Assembly: GCF_950295315.1 (NCBI RefSeq) | Contig: NC_080171.1 | Location: 34,402,361 to 34,466,360 of the forward strand | DNA from: Erinaceus europaeus | Lineage: Eukaryota; Chordata; Mammalia; Eulipotyphla; Erinaceidae | DNA: 64,000 nucleotides | Direction: 5' to 3' | Part shown: positions 1 to 9,066 of the stretch, one piece after another | Numbering within the stretch: position 1 is the first letter of the stretch | Layout of the letters: every line of letters begins with the position of its first letter | Notes under the pieces: model-generated | What the model saw: the letters and a program-made list of their open reading frames with translations, nothing else | Databases searched by the model: none | Told to the model about the DNA's origin: nothing | Made by a program: the position numbers and the translations under genes

Positions 1-1356
1 CAAAGATAAAGCTTTCTTTTCATCACCTCAGGTTCAGGTAGGCTTAGGAATACCAGAGGCCTTCACAATTTCAAATAATAATACATGCCATCCATTCCAA
101 TTTAAAATTTAGGTTAAAAAATCAAATATGTATTTTTATTTATCATAAATACATTTCACGGGATAGTTAGGTATCCTATGTTCTCTCGGCAACTATAGTT
201 GTCTCTTCCCAAGCTTGTAAGAAGCTGTTTCAGTGAGGAGATCTCATGATGAATCCTGTAGGCAACGTAGTCAGGGAGAGCTGTGAACAAAGCTGGGCAT
301 TTGCTGTTTCACTGGGATACTTTAACCACTGCTATGTTCCTTTTCAATTTTCATTGAGCAGCTATCTCAAGCACTAGATTCACAGTTGCTAAGAGGGCTG
401 TGTTCCATGAGTCAATTAGGGCACAGCAGGTGGGGGTGGGGAACTCTGGCCAAATTAGTTGCCTGGACAGTTCTGAAGCTTTGATTGCATAGCAAATACT
501 TTAAGTCTTTGTGCAGCTACTGTTTACTTTTAGTAATGTTGACTTGAAATACATGATGACAGCTCTCCCATTATGTAAACAGTCTAAAATAAAAGCAGTA
601 TTATTTCCAATTATTTTGTAAGAATTATTGATTAGGTAGAAAATATTTTTCAAATCATTTCAACATTAAATATACCCATGGAAAAAAGAGGAAATTCTAG
701 TCTTTTTCTTTTTAAATGTGCTCTCAGCAATTGCAAGTTCTGGGATGGTTATAAAATATGGCTTATTTAATTTCTTTTTCATTTCTCTGAGTCCTTGCAT
801 CTATCTGATTCCACTGCATATTTGATTTACCCATATGAATGAAATTTCTCTTGACTGGGATTGACAAGTATTTGAAGGACTAAAATATGGTAATTAACCA
901 TTTCAAGCAAAGAGAATGACAGAAAAGGTGAATGAAAAATGAAAAAAAAAATGAAATCAGACATCAGCCTCTGTGTCTTAATCACACTTTTTGAAAATAC
1001 TCAAATTTTCACACAAATTCATTACAAATACTTTTGCAGTTTCTATATCTCAGAAACAGTCACTGCTTGGACATTTGGGCGCCAGGCAACTCCTTAGCTA
1101 CTTTTAGGCTTGTGGGGAGAAGGATTGGGAGAAGGCCTATTTTAAGAGGCTTTTTGCATTGTACTGAGATTAGAGTCAAGGCCAGTTTCCTTTTTGCCCC
1201 AACCAGCATGCCTTCAGTGCCCCTAAAAGCTGTTAACTGATAGGTCAGTGAGTTTTCCCAGCCTTAATTGACCATTAGATTACAGCTGCTTTAAACAAGT
1301 GTGTTTGGGGGCTTGGTTAAGCAATCCTGAAGAAACTGACAGAGAAAAATACACTT
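1..1356. other. Unique AT-rich sequence, no gene seen
   Basis: No open frame here looks like a protein and I recognise no repeat family. A 68-codon open frame at 1034-1240 has no domain, and no splice-site pair that would make it an exon. Confidence 0.5.
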
Positions 1357-1369
1357 ATGAAGAGGGATT

Positions 1370-1544
1370 TATTTATTTGTTTGTTTGTTTATTTATTTGA
1401 TAGAGACAGAGAGAAATTGAGAGGGAAGAGGGAGATGGAGAGAGAGAGAAAGAGAGACATCCTGTAACACTGCTTTGCCACTTTTGAAACTTCCCCCCCT
1501 CCAGGTGGGGACCATGGGCTTGAACCTGGGTTTTTGTGCATGAC
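1370..1544 (-). mobile_element. Old hedgehog tRNA-derived SINE, 5'-truncated, antisense
   Basis: On the + strand it starts with the T-rich tail complement (TTTATTTATTTG), then the GA-rich GATAGAGACAGAGAG block and the CAGGTGGGGACCATGGGCTT core, which is the SINE read backwards. It is flanked by a 13-bp direct repeat, ATGAAGAGGGATT, at 1357-1369 and 1545-1557, a clear target-site duplication. The A-box end is missing, so it is 5'-truncated, and many substitutions mark it as an older copy. Confidence 0.85.
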
Positions 1545-1557
1545 ATGAAGAGGGATT

Positions 1558-1792
1558 AAAATGATTTAAGTCTTGTCTGCCACAAATACTATACTTGAAA
1601 CTATGAATTTCATTTTCAAATTATTTGGCATAAAAATGTAATGATTTTTTTCACCATTTTTTTTTAGCTACTCTGATTGGGTGCTTGATTTGTTTTTCTC
1701 CCCACATTAATAAATGCAGAGATTCCAAATACCCTAAAGTTTATTCAGTGTGTTGTATATACATACAATTTTCTATATGTATGGTAATATAT

Positions 1793-1841
<49 letters not shown>

Positions 1842-1965
1842 GCTAACAGTGCTCTGTAGTGGTTGGGGAAAAAAAGACCTTGAATCACCTTAATTTTCAC
1901 CTTTCAATGTCTTACAGAAAGAAGATATGACTTGGAATGTATGCATTTTATTCCTAAAAAGTATG
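1558..1965. other. Unique sequence with a CA microsatellite
   Basis: AT-rich DNA between the SINE and the provirus. Uninterrupted (CA)n runs from 1795 to 1839. No gene is seen. Confidence 0.6.
1795..1839. repeat. (CA)n microsatellite
   Basis: About 22 uninterrupted CA units. Its length and purity suggest it is polymorphic. Confidence 0.95.
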
Positions 1966-1971
1966 AATATT
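1966..1971. repeat. Proviral target-site duplication, left copy
   Basis: AATATT sits immediately before the TG that opens the 5' LTR. The same hexamer follows the CA that closes the 3' LTR, at 9438-9443. Six-base duplications are usual for betaretroviral integrases. Confidence 0.9.
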
Positions 1972-2342
1972 TGATGCTGAGGAATTATTCTGATGCAGTC
2001 TCCACCCCCAGGTTTTACCACACCCTGCGTTATCCTAGCAGTGCCCCCTTCAACCAATCCTGCCCCCACACGTCACCCCTGGTTGTCGACCAATAAAAGG
2101 TTACTCACCCCCCCCCTCGCTCTCTGGGCTCTCGGCTCCCTCTCTCTGTCTCTCTGGGCTCCTTCAGGTCGCGCGCTCTCTCTCTCTCTGCGTGGTGAGG
2201 TAGTGGGGACGGCCATTGTCGGCTGATTCCACATGGCCTGAGCCACCCCCCCATCCTATAATAAAGATTCGTGTATCCCACTTGCTCCAGACCTCCTCTC
2301 TCTCTTCTCCGCAGTGCTGCCTGTCACCTGACCACAACAACA
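1972..2342 (+). repeat. 5' LTR
   Basis: Starts TGATGCTGAGGAATTATTCT and ends ACAACAACA. U3 carries CCAAT at 2054-2058 and a TATA-like ATAAAAG at 2093-2099. A polyadenylation signal AATAAA lies at 2260-2265, so R is the stretch between them. The R/U5 part is rich in CTCT runs. Its partner is the 3' LTR at 9067-9437; small indels in the CTCT and poly-C runs and about 20-25 substitutions separate them. Confidence 0.93.
2054..2099 (+). promoter_or_regulatory. LTR core promoter: CCAAT and TATA-like boxes
   Basis: CCAAT at 2054-2058 and ATAAAAG at 2093-2099, placed about 40 bases apart as in a pol II promoter. Transcription would be expected to start some 25-30 bases past the TATA-like box, in the C/CT-rich run. 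The 3' LTR keeps both boxes. Confidence 0.7.
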
Positions 2343-2347
2343 ATATC

Positions 2348-2361
2348 TGGCGCCCAACGTG
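2348..2361 (+). promoter_or_regulatory. Primer binding site, tRNA-Lys(1,2) type
   Basis: TGGCGCCCAACGTG follows the LTR after a 5-base spacer (ATATC). It matches the 3' end complement of tRNA-Lys(1,2), the primer class used by several betaretroviruses, for 14 bases and then diverges. Confidence 0.88.
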
Positions 2362-2420
2362 TTCTGCACCCATGCCCCGCTGGGTGGCCCAGCCTGAGGT
2401 CCCCAAAAGCTGCCCAGACA

Positions 2421-2429
2421 CAGGTAAGT
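2421..2429 (+). promoter_or_regulatory. Consensus splice donor in the viral leader
   Basis: CAG|GTAAGT is a perfect mammalian 5' splice site, between the PBS and the gag ATG, where retroviruses keep the donor for subgenomic mRNA. A plausible acceptor (a T-rich tract ending in CAG) is at about 8088-8101. Confidence 0.75.
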
Positions 2430-2469
2430 GGCATCTGCCCACCTCTGTGGCCCCGCGTTTCCCTCCACC

Positions 2470-3075
2470 ATGGGAATTTTTTCGTTTTATGAGGAGGTGT
2501 CCCAGACATTATCTCCGTCTCTCCTGGGACAGATTCACGCTCTCAGAGACTCTTTAATTTTTGCTACACTGTGGGTTCTCATAGCTATAATCGCGACTTA
2601 CAAGATATGTACAACATGGTCTGCCTTGAGGATACGCGACCTTGAGGCTGAGATACAAGAGTTAAAGCATATGTGCTTAAGACTTAGATGCCCTAAGCGA
2701 TCAGCAGCTAGACCCAAAGCTTCCGTTCCCACTGACATGCACACGTGTTCGGAGGCTCCTCCTTTGACCCTGCCCCCAGCTGATCCTGTCGGTCCAGTTC
2801 TGGTTTCCTCTCCTCTAAGCCTGCCTCCTGTCGGTTCAGTTCTGGTTTCCACTCCTCTAAGCCCGCCTCCTGTCGGTCCAGTTCCAGTTTCCATTTCTCT
2901 AAACCCGCCTTCTGTTGACCTCGTGGTTCCGGTATCCACCTCTCTAAACCCGCCTTCTGTTGACCCCGCGGACCTGGTCCCTGCTTCCCTAAATCCTCCC
3001 CCTGCTGATATGTCATCATTAAGAGATCTTGTGGCTGAGATACGAGAGTTAAAGGATATTTTTTTCAGCATTTAA
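2470..3075 (+). pseudogene. gag: gag, N-terminal part (matrix-like) with membrane segment, coiled coil and Pro-rich repeats
   Basis: I chose the ATG at 2470 because it sits in an ideal Kozak context (CCACCATGG) just after the leader splice donor; the frame also stays open upstream. About 201 codons are read before a stop at 3073-3075. Residues 29-44 (LIFATLWVLIAIIATY) form one membrane-spanning or signal-anchor segment. A charged helical stretch follows (RDLEAEIQELKHMCLRLR), likely a short coiled coil. Residues from about 106 on are five 14-15-residue repeats of the form PVGPVxVSxxLxPP. The tail (RDLVAEIRELKD) copies the coiled coil. The frame is lost at the T-run at about 3059-3066, where a one-base slip would explain the jump to the capsid frame. 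A membrane-targeted N-terminus recalls IAP-type Gag, but I saw no diagnostic matrix motif. Confidence 0.75.
2785..3000 (+). repeat. 42/45-bp minisatellite in gag
   Basis: Five tandem units start at 2785, 2827, 2869, 2911 and 2956, with lengths 42, 42, 42, 45 and 45. Each begins CCTGTCGGT or TCTGTTGACC and ends near CTCTAARCCYGCC. All lengths are multiples of three, so copy-number change keeps the gag frame. Confidence 0.92.
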
Positions 3076-3079
3076 GGAC

Positions 3080-3777
3080 CTTAAACCATGTGCAGTCCGC
3101 CCCGAGAGCTCCGTCCCCATAGATACGTGTTCAGTTTCCCCTGCGGCCACTACAGCAGTTTCCACGGCACCTTCCACTTCTGTAGCTCTCTCTCCAGTGT
3201 CATCGAACCAAATCCACACCTTCCTGGTAAACGTGGCCCCCAATAGACAAAACCCTCAGGCGTGGCGCCCATACTCCTCTAAAGAGCTCAGAGAACTCAG
3301 ACAAGTGGTCAGGGAGGACGGTATTCATGCGCCATGGACTAAGTCCATTTTAAGGAGTTTTTACCAGCACCTTAACACCCCCCAGGACTGGAAAGACCTG
3401 GCTTGAGCTGTACTCCCAGACCCCCTCTACCTTCAGTGGAAAGCGTGCTTCCGCAATGAATGCTCTAGACAATCGCAGGAAGCTAGTAACAAACAGGTAG
3501 AATGGAATTTTGATGCTCTGTTTGGAGCAGGAGCATTTGAATCCAGAACTCAGCAGGCAGAAGCCAGGTTTCCAACTGGTTATTTTGAACAGGTACGCAT
3601 CTGCGCAACACAAGCATGGGAAAGGGTGACCCCAACCAATGTAAATTCATCAGTTTCCATTAACTCTCTTTGCCAAGGCACTGATGAATCATTAGTGAGC
3701 TTCATCTCAAGGGTGAGGACAAGCTTAGAGAGAAAGGTTTATAATCCTGATGTCCGCTCTCTACTGTCTGGGATGGC
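3080..3777 (+). pseudogene. gag: gag, spacer and capsid region
   Basis: Frame 2 carries a Ser/Thr/Pro-rich linker and then, from about 3197, capsid-like sequence (WRPYSSKELRELRQVVREDG, at about 3260-3320, and LNTPQDWKDL) of the betaretroviral CA N-terminal type. A TGA at 3404-3406 interrupts it. The same frame then runs on through about 120 further codons (for example VSFISRVRTSLERKVYNPD) to a second TGA at 3779-3781, where a frameshift moves the reading to frame 1. Confidence 0.75.
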
Positions 3778-4218
3778 ATGACACCACAATTCTGTCAGGC
3801 ATGCCTTAATCTTAAACACCTACACCCAAATAATTGGATTTTAGCGACACAGGAACTTATATCAGGCAATTATGGGGCACCCACTGTGACACAGGTTTAT
3901 GCAGTTACCCCACATAATCAAAACAGGGCCTGCTTTCAGTGCGGTCACCAAGGGCATTGGCATAACCAATCTCCTGATAAGCTGCAACCATGCCTCCAGT
4001 CAGAGCAACCCTGCCTCCAGTCAGGGCAATCCTGCCTCCAATCAGGACAACCCCGCCTTCAGTCAGGGAGCCAGAAGCCACGTACAGTGTGTCCAAGATG
4101 TTGTAAAGGGTTTCACTGGAAGAGAGATTGTTGGTCAAATTTTCACAAAGATGGCACACCCCTGAATGGTACAAATTCAGGGCCTGAGATTTTGTGGACC
4201 ACTCCTGTTTTAGAATGA
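3778..4218 (+). pseudogene. gag: gag, capsid end and nucleocapsid
   Basis: Capsid C-terminus followed by two retroviral CCHC knuckles. The first reads CFQCGHQGHWHNQS: its final Cys is replaced by Ser (codon TCT), so it should not bind zinc normally. The second, CPRCCKGFHWKRDC, is intact. Between them is an expanded linker made of four 7-residue repeats (PCLQSGQ type). The frame ends with TGA at 4216-4218, and the protease frame resumes in the same phase right after it. Confidence 0.85.
3985..4068 (+). repeat. 21-bp tandem repeat between the zinc knuckles
   Basis: Four units of 21 bp start at 3985, 4006, 4027 and 4048, with consensus CAACCCTGCCTCCAGTCAGG plus one base. The unit is seven codons, so it is frame-neutral. 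Confidence 0.92.
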
Positions 4219-4578
4219 GGTCACCCTTCTATGACAGTAAAGATTGGCAATATTCCTTTTAAATTTTTGATTGACACAGGGGCAGAAAAGACGATTTTAA
4301 GGCAACAAGAGGTTCCCCAAGATTGGGAACTTCTCCCTGGACCCAGTATACATGGAGTAGGAGGGTTAACCCCATCATTTCGCACACGAGATTCGCTCAT
4401 GTGGGAAGACGTGGAAGGCTCTACAGGACACTTCCGCCCTTTGGTAGCTGATATCAGCACCAACCTACTGGGCAGAGATCTTCTGGAATGTCTTGATGTT
4501 AGGATATCCACAGATGCCTCTGCAGAGCGTAACACTTGCTCCTGTGAGACCAGATCTAATCAGCACCCCCAGTACTAG
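4219..4578 (+). pseudogene. pro: Retroviral aspartic protease (pro)
   Basis: About 115 residues, unbroken. The active-site motif DTGA is at 4273-4284 (FLIDTGAEKTIL), a flap-like glycine stretch (HGVGGLTPSF) follows, and the closing LLGRDLLECL is the conserved C-terminal helix of retroviral proteases. I see no dUTPase domain before it and no G-patch after it, both common in betaretroviral pro. The frame is the same as nucleocapsid, separated by the TGA at 4216-4218. Pol lies in the -1 frame; I saw no canonical slippery heptamer at the junction. Protease may itself still be intact. Confidence 0.85.
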
Positions 4579-5822
4579 CTGCCACTGTTCAGCAAACTCC
4601 CCGCTTAGGCTGACTTTCTAATGAGCATGTCTGGGTGGAACAGTGGCCTTTACCTAGGGATAAACTAGAAATTTTAAAAGAGCTCGTCCAAGAGCAGTTG
4701 TCCTTGGGACACATTCGTCATTCTCAAAGTCCATGGAATACTCCTGTCTTTGTGATTAAAAAGCGCTCAGGAAAATGGCTCCTCCTTCAAGATTTCTGTG
4801 TGGTAAATAAAACCATGCAGGTCTGGGGCTCCCCCCAAAGAGGTTTGCCTCTTGCTTCTGCAATTCCCACAGGAATTCCAATCATAACTATTGATATACA
4901 AGATTTTTTTTTCTCTATTCCCTTGCATCCGCAAGATTGTAAACGTTTTGCCTTCTCTGTTCCATCTATTAATAACGCCAGCCCTGCTGATAGATTTGAA
5001 TGTGTGGTGCTACCCCAGGGTATGGCCAATAGTCCTACAATTTTTCAGGAGGCTGTTAAATATGCCCTTTTCCCATATATTCATAAGGGCCTTAATGTTT
5101 TTCATTATACAGATGATATTTTAATATGGGGGAAATCAGATACAGATTTGTATGCCTTACGTGATTTTCTCATTCCTGCATTAAAGAAAGGCGGCCTTAA
5201 TGTAGCTCTTGAGAAGATACACCTAATTCCTCCAATATCTTTCCTAGGTTCAGAGATTTCTCTAACACAAATTCGTCCCTTAAAACCTAATGTCACCTTT
5301 CCTTCTAACCTTACTCTTGCTTCTTTACAAAGTTTTCTAGGAAATTTAAATTGGCTTAGGCAGTATCTCTACCTGCCTACAAGCTGCCTCCAACCACTGT
5401 TTGACCTGTTGAAAGGGAACAAACAGCCCTCCTCAAAATGGAAGTTAACTCCCGAGGCCTCCTCGGCACTGGAAAGGGTTAACCAGGCCCTCCAGGACAT
5501 GCACCTTGTTCGATTCTCCCCCTCCTCTATGGTAAACCTTCTAATCTTTAACTCCACCCCCACAGTAGTAGGGGCATTGTGGCAAGACCATGGGGTTCTC
5601 GAGTGGCTTCACACGCCAATAGGAGGAGCTCCAAGACTCCTCACTGAGATAGACGTGTTAGCATTCCTGGTTTGCCAAGGGAGAAATAGGTCTGTGCAGG
5701 TCTTAGGGAAAGAACCAGATTTAATTATACTGCCCTTTTCTCTCACAGATACAGAGTGGCTTATACACCATCGTTCCCGCTTTTCCATAAGCTTCATGGG
5801 GTTTTTCAGGACAAATAGATAA
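4572..5822 (+). pseudogene. pol: pol: reverse transcriptase
   Basis: RT-like reading starts near 4572, meets a TGA at 4611-4613, then runs open from 4614 through 395 codons from the 4635 ATG. Fingers/palm motifs are clear: WPLPRDKLEILKELVQEQL, ITIDIQDFFFSIPL (first catalytic Asp), VLPQGMANSPTIFQEAV, and the catalytic box YTDD at 5106-5117. The box has Thr where relatives carry Met, Val or Ile. The usual LRxDLRxVN motif has decayed to LLQDFCVVN. Thumb and connection follow. A stop at 5820-5822 and frameshifts at about 5790-5840 separate it from RNase H. Confidence 0.88.
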
Positions 5823-5841
5823 CCATTTTCCTTCTAATAAA

Positions 5842-6340
5842 TTGATAGCTTCTTTACCTCTTTTGCCTCTACTAGCACCTAAACTTTTTTCTCAGGATCC
5901 CATTCCCTCTGCTCCTACAGTCTTTACTGATGGCGGGAAAAGGGGAGCTGCTGCCCTTATATGTTACCCAGACAATCTCCTAAACCTCTCTTTACTGAGC
6001 TTCCTGAGAATTCCCCTCAGTACAAAGAACTTTATGCTGTTTTCCTTGCATTAAAAGCTGTACCAGAATCCTTCAATCTTTTTTCTGACAGTGTGTATAC
6101 TGTTAACTTACTTCCATGGCTTGCTCGTTCTTATGTGAAAATTGATGACAACCCACTTTCCCCTCTCTTGATTCAAATTGCCTCTACGCTCTGTTCTCGA
6201 ACCCAACCGCTGTATATTCAACACCTTCATTCCCATAGCCCTCTTCCTAGTTCCCTGTCCAAAGGGAATGCTGCAGTTGACTGCCTTGCCTCCACAGGAA
6301 CTTTCCCAGTCTCTGTCTCTGATCCTGCTAATTTTCATTC
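5842..6340 (+). pseudogene. pol: pol: RNase H
   Basis: Starts in frame 1 with VFTDGGKRGAAALI (first Asp, near 5928) and shifts to frame 0 at about 5960-5990. It continues with QYKELYAVFLALKAV (Glu), NLFSDSVYTVNLL (Asp) and KGNAAVDCLAS (Asp). All four acidic positions of the fold remain readable despite the frameshift. Confidence 0.8.
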
Positions 6341-7181
6341 TCTAACCCATGTTAATATTAAAGGCCTTAGAGCTCAATTTCCTGATGTTCCTTTACCACA
6401 GTTAAAACATATTCTCGCTACATGCTTTTCTTGTGCAAGTCTCATAAAGACACCCACTATCCAGACCCTTGGGGTTAACCCCCAAGGTTTAAAAGTTAAT
6501 GCTATTTTGCAAATCGATTTCACCCACATACCAAACAAAAATATGTGTTTGTCTCAATTGATACCTTTTCTAAATTTATGTGGGCTACAGCTCAGACAAG
6601 AGAAAGCACTAAAAAGCTTGTAAGCCATATGCTCCTTGTTTTGCCGTATGGGGTTCCCACTTTGTTTGAAAACAGACAACGTACAGATGTTTACCAGCAA
6701 ACAATTTAAAGATTTTTGTTTCCTTTGGAATATTACTCATACCACGGGCATTATCTACAATCCACAGGGACAAGGCATTGTCGAGCGGGCCCATCAAACT
6801 CTGAAGGCTCAATTAAATAAAGATAATGGAGGAACATATCCCCCCCAATATCCAGCTATGAAAAGCCTTAACTACATTAAATCTCTTTAATATTTACAAT
6901 AACTCGGACCTACCTCCTATTATTCTTCACTGGCAAACACCACCTACCTCCCATCCATTAAGGTCAAATGGAGAGACCCACTCAATAAAATTTGGAAAGG
7001 GCCTGACCCCTTATTGACTATGGGAAGGGGTTTCGCATGCGTTTTCCCTAAAAATTTCTCTAAATCTGTCTGGGTTCCTGCCCGCCATGTCCGACAATAC
7101 CCGCAGGATGGCACTGTTATCCCTGAAGAACAAGAAATACTACAAGAGGACCAGATGCAGGATACATCCCAGGACCCATAA
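6341..7181 (+). pseudogene. pol: pol: integrase
   Basis: N-terminal HHCC zinc module (HSLTH and, 32 residues on, CFSC), then the catalytic triad: Asp at 6516-6518, Asp at 6675-6677 and Glu at 6783-6785. Exactly 35 residues lie between the second Asp and the Glu, giving D,D35E. The C-terminal SH3-like part ends with WVPARHVRQYPQD and the frame closes at TAA 7179-7181. Two in-frame stops break it, at 6621-6623 and about 6888-6890, but the phase is held throughout (frame 0). Confidence 0.85.
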
Positions 7182-9049
7182 TATGACGTGGCTGAACCTA
7201 CAAAATCTGGCTCACAGAGACCTCTCTCCTACCCTTTCCCTAAATGTCTTATGTTATAACTGGCCAGTTGTGTTTTGTGAGTGAGTGTGTTGAATGACCA
7301 AAAATTTTTTTTGCATGACCCATCTGCTCAGAGTACTCTAAAAGGTAATTGGCTTTATATAAAAATGCTGGATGCAGCCAAAGTTTCTGGAGACATCCAG
7401 AAACATTCCAGAATTTTTGTTTTTCTCCCTCTTTTGATTTTTATATGTAGTTTTGGTATATATGTAAGTGTTTAGTTTTAAACTGTGTGACTAATGACAG
7501 ATATAAATTTGTTTTTAAAATGATATGTTTTTATAACAAAAGTTCTTTTTCCTCCAGTGTGTTATAACTAAATGTTTATGGGTATGTCTCAAGTTTGGTA
7601 ACACTAACTTAACAGTCAAAAGTGTAACCCTACAGCTACATTATTACCAGACAAGGTAAAAATTAATTTGCTAAGGTGACTATTTAAGGTAAAAGTCTAA
7701 ATGTTTAATGTGACTATACATTCCCCAAACTAAAATATAAATTCTCTGTACAGGATACCTTTGGAGGGCCCCCAAAAGTGCCCTGTAAACTATCTTGTGG
7801 AAATTAATCCACAACAGATCTGGCATCAATCTGGCACTGTAAATGTTAAAATGATTGTCACAAAAATGTGTTAACTCTCTAAGCATTTTGAGTCTATTTA
7901 AAATACATATTTTAAGTAAAATTGGTCTCAAGATCCTGCTGTAGAGACTGCTACAGGAGGTCACATTAGATGACCTTTAAATAAAATCATAAAGATATTT
8001 AAACCAATTATAATCATCGAGGTATCAACTATAATAAACCTCTAACTTGTTACAAGTTCAAATTAACCATGAGAAGCAGATTGTTTGTGTTTCTTTCACA
8101 GGAATCTGAACCCCTGCACACCCTGATGTCACCCACTAGATGGCATGACTACAGTGACACACCCCCCCAAAACCCTAGATGTCACTCAACGCTATCTGAA
8201 GAACCTGATACACAGACTCCAAGGACAGAACTTTCTTAATGACTGCTTGCTGTTCCTGCTTCTGATTTGCCTGTCACGTGTTGGCGGTTCCAGCTGGCTA
8301 TCTATAGAAAAGCAGAATTCCAGCAGCTGACCTCCCTCATGCAGCATCTCATCCCCTACCAATTCTTCCCCTAGCCATCTACTTTGGACTGAGACTTGTA
8401 TCGGACTTGCTGGCATACCCTATAGACATTTTACACAATTTTAAAGCAGCTTATTTCCCTTCACGCTGCAGGTTTTTCATAGACTGATCCTGAGTAATTC
8501 ATAGACTTATAGACTGTTGCCTTGAGGACTATACAATGCCAAATAGCCCGTTTGGTGGGTCATGCCCACCCACCTCCCCCTCTTTATGTACCCTTTCCCC
8601 TCCCCCCCAAGCAGGGAATGTTCCTTTACACACCAATCCTTCCCTTCACTTCACACTGGCTTTTACTACTCCCCTACTTGTCCCTTCCTGTTTTGTTATA
8701 TCATTTAGGTTTATGCCCAAAAGGTTTCTGCTCCATGATAGTCTTTTACAGACTTTGAACCATCTTATGCTATTACTACGTAGAAAGATAGAAAAGATGT
8801 AGAGATTTTGTGAAGAGATGGTTGAGCAGGCTGCACTTAAACCTATTAGATGAGTTCCTCCAGGAAAGTCTCTCTCTCTCTAAAGAGGGGTTGAGCACAG
8901 GGGGACACATAAATCTCACAAGGTTGGCAGCCATTTAAGCCTTCCCTCTTCCACAGAAAGTCCTACATCTTCCCACCTGAGCACAGCACTCTTTAATAAC
9001 ATTTAAGCCTGCTCCATTCCATTTTTCTTTACTGTGTCCATTTAGATAT
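7182..9049 (+). other. Proviral region in the env position, no env recognised
   Basis: About 1.87 kb, the size of a betaretroviral env, but with no furin site, fusion peptide, CX6CC or immunosuppressive-like motif that I can find in any frame, and no long open frame. A small frame at 8145-8330 has one hydrophobic stretch (CLLFLLLICLS). A splice-acceptor-like site ends at about 8101. Either env decayed beyond recognition or the family never kept one, as in IAP elements. Confidence 0.6.
8088..8101 (+). promoter_or_regulatory. Candidate splice acceptor for subgenomic viral RNA
   Basis: A T-rich tract (GTGTTTCTTTCACAG) ending in CAG and followed by GAATCTG. It would pair with the leader donor at 2423. 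This is prediction only. Confidence 0.4.
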
Positions 9050-9066
9050 AAAGGGAAAGGAGGAGA
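9050..9066 (+). promoter_or_regulatory. Polypurine tract
   Basis: AAAGGGAAAGGAGGAGA directly abuts the TG of the 3' LTR, the standard primer for retroviral plus-strand DNA. Confidence 0.92.

Noticed and set aside
2785..3000. CRISPR-like array
   Set aside because: Repeats are contiguous with no unique spacers, in a mammalian retroviral gag. It is a coding minisatellite.
3905..4174. 89-codon minus-strand frame across nucleocapsid, and the 88-codon + frame at 3899-4165
   Set aside because: Shadow frames kept open by the 21-bp repeat, which lacks stops in several frames.
4219..4300. dUTPase domain expected before a betaretroviral protease
   Set aside because: Too little space between nucleocapsid and DTGA, and no dUTPase motif seen.
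4540..4640. Pro-pol ribosomal frameshift site
   Set aside because: A run of five C is present (4566-4570), but no heptamer of the X XXY YYZ form.
8145..8330. Small viral accessory protein
   Set aside because: Hydrophobic stretch noted, but a 61-codon frame in decayed provirus DNA is expected by chance. Mentioned only as part of the env-region finding.
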